Below are positions 57,838 through 64,000 of a stretch of 64,000 nt of DNA, piece by piece. The DNA is from Symsagittifera roscoffensis (taxonomy: Eukaryota; Xenacoelomorpha; Acoela; Convolutidae), in assembly GCF_963678635.1 (NCBI RefSeq), contig NC_087067.1, forward strand, positions 30,848,401-30,912,400, in the 5' to 3' direction. Positions within the stretch are counted from its first letter, which is position 1. Each line of letters starts with the position of its first letter. A program made the position numbers and the translations under genes. The notes under the pieces were generated by a model. That model made no database searches. It was not told the DNA's origin and saw only the letters and a list, made by a program, of their open reading frames with translations.

Positions 57838-59013
57838 CACAACAGTCGCCACCGACTACGGAATTCCAGGAATCTCCAACAACACCAACATCCACTCAGA
57901 CAAAACACCCTCAATCATCAACAAACATTTCATTTCAAGAAAACCCATATACGTTTGAGGAAAGACATTCACTATGATCAGAACCTTTAGAACCTGTAGT
58001 TCGCCACGCACCACTAAGCGAACCACAATAAGTACCAATATATAATTTATACCCTTCTCTTCAGCAAGACCTTATTAGAACAAGACATCCAAGCCAAAAC
58101 CAAAATACATCCACAAAAGATAAACAAATCATATATCCAAGACGAAATAGAAATTTTACAACACCCGAAGTTCACTTTAATATACCCTCATCACCAATCC
58201 CAAATCCTCTAGATCTTTCCAGTAGTACAATTCAAAGTACCCCCCACCAGTATAATCTACCTCAAAACGAAATAATCCGAATATACCATCTAATTACTTA
58301 GGATCAACCCCCACATCCTAACAAATTCGTGAAAATCCTTTTAACCCCCAACTTCAACACAACGACTCCCACATTGGATGACACAAGCTTTCACTCAAGG
58401 TGAACCAAACTTGGTAGACGACCCTATAGAAATCTCATCAGATACATCTTTGTCATTACCAGAAACCCTCTCACTTCCTTCAACCCCTTTAAAAAGTCAG
58501 ACCCCAACAACATCAATTCCTCCAAATTTCCCTACAAATTTAAACGATTGATATAAAGAACATTTAACCAATAATATACCCCTACGATTAAATTGGAGCA
58601 CATTCGTAGCACCCTCTTCATCATTTGGTCAATATTTCGACAGTAACAGACTACATAATTGGGCACTGAACAAATTAAAATCTCGACACGATATTCACGA
58701 TGACATACAGGAACACAACAAACAAATCCTTACACAAGAAAACCTGACACTTAAATTTGAAATAAGAGTAAAATTAAAAAATTTAGTACATCACCCTCTT
58801 CCCTTAGCTCCACCAATTATAACAGCTCAATCTTTTCTTCACGCATTTATCACAACAGAATATATGTATAAATACCATAGATATACAAAAAAGACACTTG
58901 GATACATCACATTCTGTAATCCATATTCAGGACTATCCTACACATGTATTTTTAATAATTCGTATCCTTCAAACCCTACGCCCTTTTACTTTTTCAGAAC
59001 CAACAAATCATAA
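57838..59013 (+). pseudogene. ORF-X part 1: Ser/Thr/Pro/Gln-rich N-terminal region, frame-broken
   Basis: From about 57,838 one frame reads as low-complexity Ser/Thr/Pro/Gln (TTEFQESPTTPTSTQTKH...). After several stops, a frame at about 58376-59013 reads IEISSDTSLSLPETLSLP and then a more globular stretch (RLNWSTFVAPSSSFGQYF, LTLKFEIRVKLKNLVHH, TLGYITFCNPYSGLSYTC). Only one stop interrupts it (near 58550). I do not recognise the family. It follows element C's pol on the same strand and may be that element's third ORF or a separate element. Confidence 0.45.
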
Positions 59014-59109
59014 GAACGCTTCTCCTCGAACAGGACCCAAGATTTACGAGTCACACACTATGATTGTCAAGAAAATGAACAAAAAACAACACAACTTAAA
59101 TACGCCATA

Positions 59110-60081
59110 AAACAAGTAACTCAGTGAGTATCCGAGCCACAAGAAATAGAAAAAAAACTAAATATAGTAGCCAGATTTCATTTGAAAACCCGAGCTAGAA
59201 CATTAACAGGATACAAGATTACAGCAACATTCTCAGAGAAAAAGTACTTTGTTCCCAAGTCTCAAATGGAAACAAAAATAGATATGATCACGAATCTTTG
59301 TATCTAAGTAATATAGAAAGACTCTTACATCTTAGCCCTGCAGGTTGTAAAAACGAATTTAATCGATTGAAATTAACCACAAATAAAGGACACAAACCAA
59401 AAATTGGTAAATGTTCAGGTTTTTCCTGACTCTGCACATCAAGCGGAATTCGAAAGATACTAAGGTCATTTAAAATAAATGACAAATAACCGTTCCACGG
59501 CGCACATGGACGATTTGTTTATGATCTCCATGATGAAAATTGAATATCACACATTGGAAAAAACAACCCTTCTTATTGCAAAGCTGACATAAAAAACAAA
59601 CGATATCAAGAAAATATGTTTTTTATTGGAAAATCCAATTAGAAAAAGTACAAATAACAAGAGAATTAAAATTCGACACTATAATTTATCAAAGAATACG
59701 ATTAAATGTAAAATGATGAACGATATTGCGGTCTAACAACAAGAACACAAGAAACTATTGTTTGGTTCCCCGAAGACACATGAACCACATTTCAAGTTGC
59801 AAGAATACACGCCAGAATGATAAAATTTCATCAAAAATACTTTTTTGAATCCATCCCTTATGATAAAGTAAGCCCTGAAAAAATCCGACAAATCAATCAA
59901 CGTTTCAATTTTATCAATAATTTAGAAAACAAACTGACACGTTAATTAATCCAAATACAACACATCGCATTTCAAATAGTGACATTTCTGAAAAACACCG
60001 GAAGAACTGGTAGAAAACTTTGACCACTAGACAAAAGCAGTACACGCTTACAAGAACTATCATTTATGAGCAATACGTATT
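59110..60081 (+). pseudogene. ORF-X part 2: frame-broken central region
   Basis: Short protein-like stretches occur in alternating frames: EKKLNIVARFHLKTRAR, SPAGCKNEFNRLKLTT with KIGKCSGFS, FHGAHGRFVYDLHDEN and FFESIPYDKVSPEKIRQIN. The paired cysteines and aromatic-rich stretches would fit an ectodomain. The many stops show decay. Confidence 0.35.
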
Positions 60082-60890
60082 TTGATGCAATTCACTAAGA
60101 CATTCATTAAGATAAGAAATAAGAATATAAGTAGAATTCTTCAAGAAATGTCACTATCAGAACTAGAACAATCCATCACTTATGTGAACTTGAACAAACA
60201 CACTTTTTACAATCACTTGCACTTGCAGTATAAAAAAAAACCTTATGCAGGACTATTTTTGTCAGCAAATAGATCAAATTTTATCGACTTCGAAGAAATA
60301 TGTTATGTAAAAAAAGCATCACCATTATATGTATTTGAAAACGAAAGAATTCCCATATTCTACAAAAATAAAGCACATTTCGTTGACACACTTTCTAGAA
60401 GAATATCTTTTTGGTATACAGCTGTCTCATGTGGATCTAAAAATAGCCACAATCTTTTACAATTCAATCCCGATGAAGATAAATATTATCTTCTCACACC
60501 ATATCCTACACTTATGCCACCATTAAAGAAATTTTCACCAGAAAATATCAGAACTTTAGAAGCCCAAATATAGATATACAATCAATAGGTATATACTCTA
60601 GATCAGATATACAACATCACATCCGTACACATCAATTTCAAGAATTTCTTACAAAAATGGATACAATACAAAGACAACCCCTTGACCAAAATTTAAGAAA
60701 ACTTGCAGAAACCGCAGGATTTTCAGACATTTATACGCAAGACTACAGTGGATACTTTAAAAATATAAAAGATTACATTTCTTTAAACAGTAAAAAAAAC
60801 CGTCCACACGATATATCACCCATCAATATTTTTACTTTTGTAAATTTGAAAAATGAACTACTCACCTTTCTAGGATGGCTCTACTAAGTC
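60082..60890 (+). pseudogene. ORF-X part 3: possible envelope-like C-terminal region
   Basis: An open frame of 163 codons (60082-60573) includes MSLSELEQSITYVNLNKH, FIDFEEICYVKKASPLYVF, HFVDTLSRRISFWYTAVSCG and YYLLTPYPTLMPPLKKF. A second frame (60657-60887) reads LRKLAETAGFSDIYTQDY and ends LLTFLGWLY, followed across a stop by a hydrophobic stretch (LTILYAMFNFFGFFHDFLF). A cysteine-bearing ectodomain and then a membrane span would suit an envelope-like protein. No decisive motif (furin site, fusion peptide) is seen, so this is tentative. Confidence 0.35.
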
Positions 60891-61418
60891 TTAGAAAGGT
60901 TGACTATATTATATGCAATGTTTAACTTTTTTGGTTTTTTTCATGATTTTCTTTTTGCGCTAAACACACCCTTTACGCAATACGTTTTGATTTTCTCTTT
61001 GCACAATACACACACACAAGTAAGCAAACAAGCAAGTGTAATACGAATAGTTTTCGCAGAATTTTTGGAATATTTCCAAGCTCAATTAACATAATCCTTT
61101 CAGATGCTCAAATACATCAAAATAACAAAAACTATCAACCAAATTTAATGCATATGATAATTCACAAGACAATAAAAAACAACACCTACTGCACCACAAT
61201 TACACACTTTACATAATAACCATCCCTTATCTTTAGTACCATGAAAATACAGGAATATAGCCCTAACAGAGCACATCTCTACAAGTCATAGTTATCCACA
61301 AAGTCCAGTTACTCTCATAATAGCCCAGCAACCAAATGTAGAAGAAACGCATGAACAAATTTTAGATTAGCCACATACCACTAATTTCCGTTCTCAGAAC
61401 AACCACCTTTTGCCCACG

Positions 61419-61823
61419 ATGAGCCGCCAGATTGGATCCAACCGTTCCCTTTCATACCCATCCAATCTCCAACGTCACTCTCCAATCATATCACTTTCTG
61501 AATTCACTCCCTATCTTGTACCATCATATACTAATAATTCACCAGGCATGGATTCAGATGACACTTCCACAAACACAGTTTTTCACACAGTTTCACAATT
61601 TAACAACTCTGATAATGAAAACCCAGATGAATTAGCAGACTTTGAGCCTAGCCCATCTACTTTTTCCCAACCCCCCCCCCTTCAACCACTCCATACCCCA
61701 ATTCGCGATGAAAATTCCTCAGCCCCTTCTTCATACACTGATGCACTCCAATTTTCTCTCCAACGACCAGCGACCCACCTGACCCCTCTTGCCCCGTTGA
61801 TGGAGAACTCGAGAATGAATTAG
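61419..61823 (+). pseudogene. Acidic Ser/Thr/Pro-rich frame, copy 1
   Basis: An ATG at 61419 opens a frame (MSRQIGSNRSLSYPSNLQRH..., then MDSDDTSTNTVFHTVSQF and FEPSPSTFSQPPPLQPL) that ends at TAG 61821-61823. The frame ends about 30 bp before the duplication joint. It may be the N-terminal part of another element protein. No domain is recognised. Confidence 0.35.
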
Positions 61824-61854
61824 ACAATTTTATTACCCTACGGCAACAACTTCA

Positions 61855-62410
61855 AAAGAATTCCCATATTCTATAAAATTAAATCACATTTCGTTGACAC
61901 ACTTTCTAGAAGAACAATTTTTTGGTATACAGCTGTCCCATGTGGATCTGAAAAAAACCACAGTATTGTACAATTAAATCCCGATGGAGAAAAATTTTAT
62001 CTACTCACACCATATCCAACACTTATGCCACCATTTAAAAATTTTCACCAGAAAGTATCAGAGCTTTTGCTAGAAACCCAAATATAGATATACAGTCAAT
62101 AGGTATACACTCTAGATCAGATATACAACATCACATCCGTACACAACAATTTCAAGAACTCCTTACAAAAATGGATACAATACAAAGACAACCCATTGAC
62201 CAAAACTTAAGAAAATTTGCAGAAACCGCAGGATTTCCAGACATTTATACACTAGACTACAGTGGATAATTTAAAAATATAAAAAAATTACATTTATTTA
62301 AGCGGTGAAAAAAAACAGTTCACAAGATATATCACCCATCAATGTTTTTACTTTTGTAAATTTGAAAAATGAAGTACTCGTCTTTCTAGGATGGCCCTAC
62401 TAAACCTTAG
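61855..62410 (+). pseudogene. ORF-X C-terminal region, duplicated copy
   Basis: This repeats the end of ORF-X (HFVDTLSRR, YLLTPYPTLMPP, and the LRK(F)AETAGFPDIYT segment) with more frameshifts than the first copy, then a hydrophobic stretch. It lacks the N-terminal part, so it is a by-product of the duplication. Confidence 0.6.
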
Positions 62411-62955
62411 AAAGATTGACTTTATTATATGCAATGTTTAACTTTTTTGGTTTTCTTTTTTCATTATTTTCTTTTTGCGCTATACACACCCTTTACGCAA
62501 TACGTTTTGATTTTCTCTTTGCACAATATACACACAAGTAAACCAACAAGCAAGTGTAGCACGCATACTTTTCACAGGATTTTTGGAATGTTTTCAATCT
62601 CAATTAACAAAGTCCTTTTAGATGCTCAAGTAAATCAATATAACAAAAAACTAACAACCACAGCTAATGCATTTGATAATTCACAAGACAATAAAAATAC
62701 AACACCTACTTCACCACAATTACACAGTTTACATAATAACCATCCATTATCTTTAGTACCAAGAAATCGCAGGAATATAGCCCTAACAGAGCACATCTCT
62801 ACAAGTCATAGTTGTTATCGATAAAGTCCAGTTACTCTCATAAAAGCCCAGCAATCAAATGTAGAAGAAACAATTGAACAAATTATAGAACAGCCACATT
62901 CCACTAATTTCCGTTCTCAGAACAACCATCTTTTTGCCCACGATGAGCCGCCAGA

Positions 62956-63482
62956 TTGAATTCACCCGTTCCCTTTCATACCCATCCAATCTCCAACGTC
63001 ACTCTCCAATCATATCACTATCTGAATTCACGCCCAATGGTACCATCATATACTAATAATTCAGCAAGCATGGAATCAGATGACACTTCCACAAACACAG
63101 TTTTTCACACAATTTCACAGTTTAATAACTGTGATATTGAAATCCCAGTTATATTAGCAGACATCGAGCCTAGCCCATCCACTTTTTCCCAACCCCTTTT
63201 CAACCACTCATTACCCAAATTCCTGATGAAACTTCCTCAGCCCTTTCTTCATACACTGATGCAACCCCAATTTTCTCCCTAATGACCAGCGACGCACCTG
63301 ACCCCTCTAGCCTCGTTGATGGAGAACTCGAGAAAGAATTAGATAGTTTTATAAGCCTACAGCAACAAATTCAAAACCCTAACACACTAACAACTTATCA
63401 TCTATCACAAACCATGATATCCTCCGGATCCTCAGACCCAGCATCCACTACTGAAGAAATTGGAGCCCACCGAGTATTTTAA
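62956..63482 (+). pseudogene. Acidic Ser/Thr/Pro-rich frame, copy 2 and its continuation
   Basis: The same frame as at 61419 recurs (MESDDTSTNTVFHTISQF, FEPSPSTFSQP with changes) but shifts near 63200. A second frame (63282-63482) continues with DAPDPSSLVDGELEKELDSF and ISLQQQIQNPNTLTTYHLSQ beyond the duplicated part, ending in TAA at 63480. This is the continuation that copy 1 lost at the duplication joint. Confidence 0.4.
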
Positions 63483-64000
63483 CGTAAACATCCCAATGCC
63501 CATTTGCCTTCTAACCTTCTTGAACATTTTCAGTTCACCCACTTCATACTAAAACAAAAGATTTCTTACAAGTGTGCTTACCATTTTTTCCACAGTACAT
63601 TTACTATCAAACAAATACGAACAACGATCAACGAACTTACGTTATTGATCATGCTTTGTTTCCCACACTTTCAGGGACCTCTTGCTATGATTTCATTAAC
63701 CCATTATGACTCCCATTATATAAAAACCCAGACGACAATGAATTGTGTCACACTCGATTACATCACCTAACCACAGCACTTCATGAAAAGCAACTCACAA
63801 CCATCGGACTAACCCAAACAATAAATCGATTCACTGCACAAAATCAAACCGATTTACCATTAACCATTCTGATCATGCGATTGAACAATCTATGGAAGAT
63901 ACCTTTTTAGAAGACGATACTAACGCTATTCCCCAACTAACTGAAAAATTATTCTTATGATCTCAATATAAATTTACCATCAACTGCATGAATAAAAATT
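63483..64000 (+). other. Decayed coding DNA to the window end
   Basis: Protein-like stretches in alternating plus-strand frames (for example ALHEKQLTTIGLTQTINRF, then LPLTILIMRLNNLWK) suggest that the preceding frame continues. No family is recognised and no LTR is seen before the window ends. Confidence 0.3.

Larger units (their letters stand above)
60344..63376 (+). repeat. 1.51-kb tandem duplication across the ORF-X 3' end
   Basis: Unit 1 (60344-61854) and unit 2 (61855-63376) both start at AAAGAATTCCCATATTCTA and end at CAACAA(C/A)(T/A)TTCAAAA. They share the C-terminal ORF-X region, the hydrophobic segment, non-coding DNA and the start of the acidic Ser/Pro frame. Divergence between them is moderate, with scattered substitutions and small indels, so this is older than the element B triplication. 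Confidence 0.85.

Noticed and set aside
1-64000. tRNA, rRNA, CRISPR or riboswitch structures
   Set aside because: I saw no convincing candidate by eye. A covariance-model search would be needed for tRNAs and small RNAs.

Overview
The window is AT-rich, intron-containing eukaryotic DNA, most likely from an invertebrate animal. The evidence is GTAAGT and TTTCAG splice sites on tiny phase-1 exons, a giant Ser/Thr/Pro-rich secreted-type protein, and several decayed LTR retrotransposons with Ty3/gypsy-type pol motifs. I cannot name the species. There is nothing bacterial here: no operons, CRISPR arrays or ribosome binding sites.

Left part (1 to about 18.8 kb). A partial gene starts at 167 and leaves the window on the minus strand. 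Next to it is the 3' end of a very large mucin-like gene, also on the minus strand. Its last exon (499-11858) is over 11 kb long. It holds three nested repeat systems: a pentapeptide EPTxx tract, an array of exactly 38 units of 147 bp (49 residues), and a 60-bp C-terminal repeat. A 67-bp intron and a 669-bp exon precede it, and a further 108-bp exon lies 6 kb upstream.

Middle (19-36 kb). This looks like an intron filled with mobile DNA. Element A (about 20.1-23.8 kb) is a 5'-truncated, broken Ty3/gypsy-like element. A C-rich tract and a foldback repeat lie at 24.4-25.5 kb. Element B (27,650-36,334) still has both LTRs. Its integrase core is deleted, and a 1376-bp internal segment is present three times in tandem, almost without differences.

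Exon array (36.4-40.75 kb). Ten minute exons of 57 or 75 bp, all phase 1-1 and with good splice sites, lie in cassettes repeated about every 945 bp. The four 75-bp exons are identical at DNA level although their introns have diverged. Their phase, strand and composition fit the mucin-like gene, so I infer one gene spanning at least 40 kb. Its 5' end is not identified.

Right part (43-64 kb). The plus strand carries a decayed Ty3/gypsy-type element (C), with a long LTR-like repeat, gag, and three head-to-tail NC-protease-pol units, each with a different internal deletion. It is followed by a frame-broken Ser/Pro-rich and possibly envelope-like polyprotein (ORF-X), part of which is duplicated in tandem (1.51 kb x2).

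The recurring theme is kilobase-scale tandem duplication arising independently in host exons and in three mobile-element regions.
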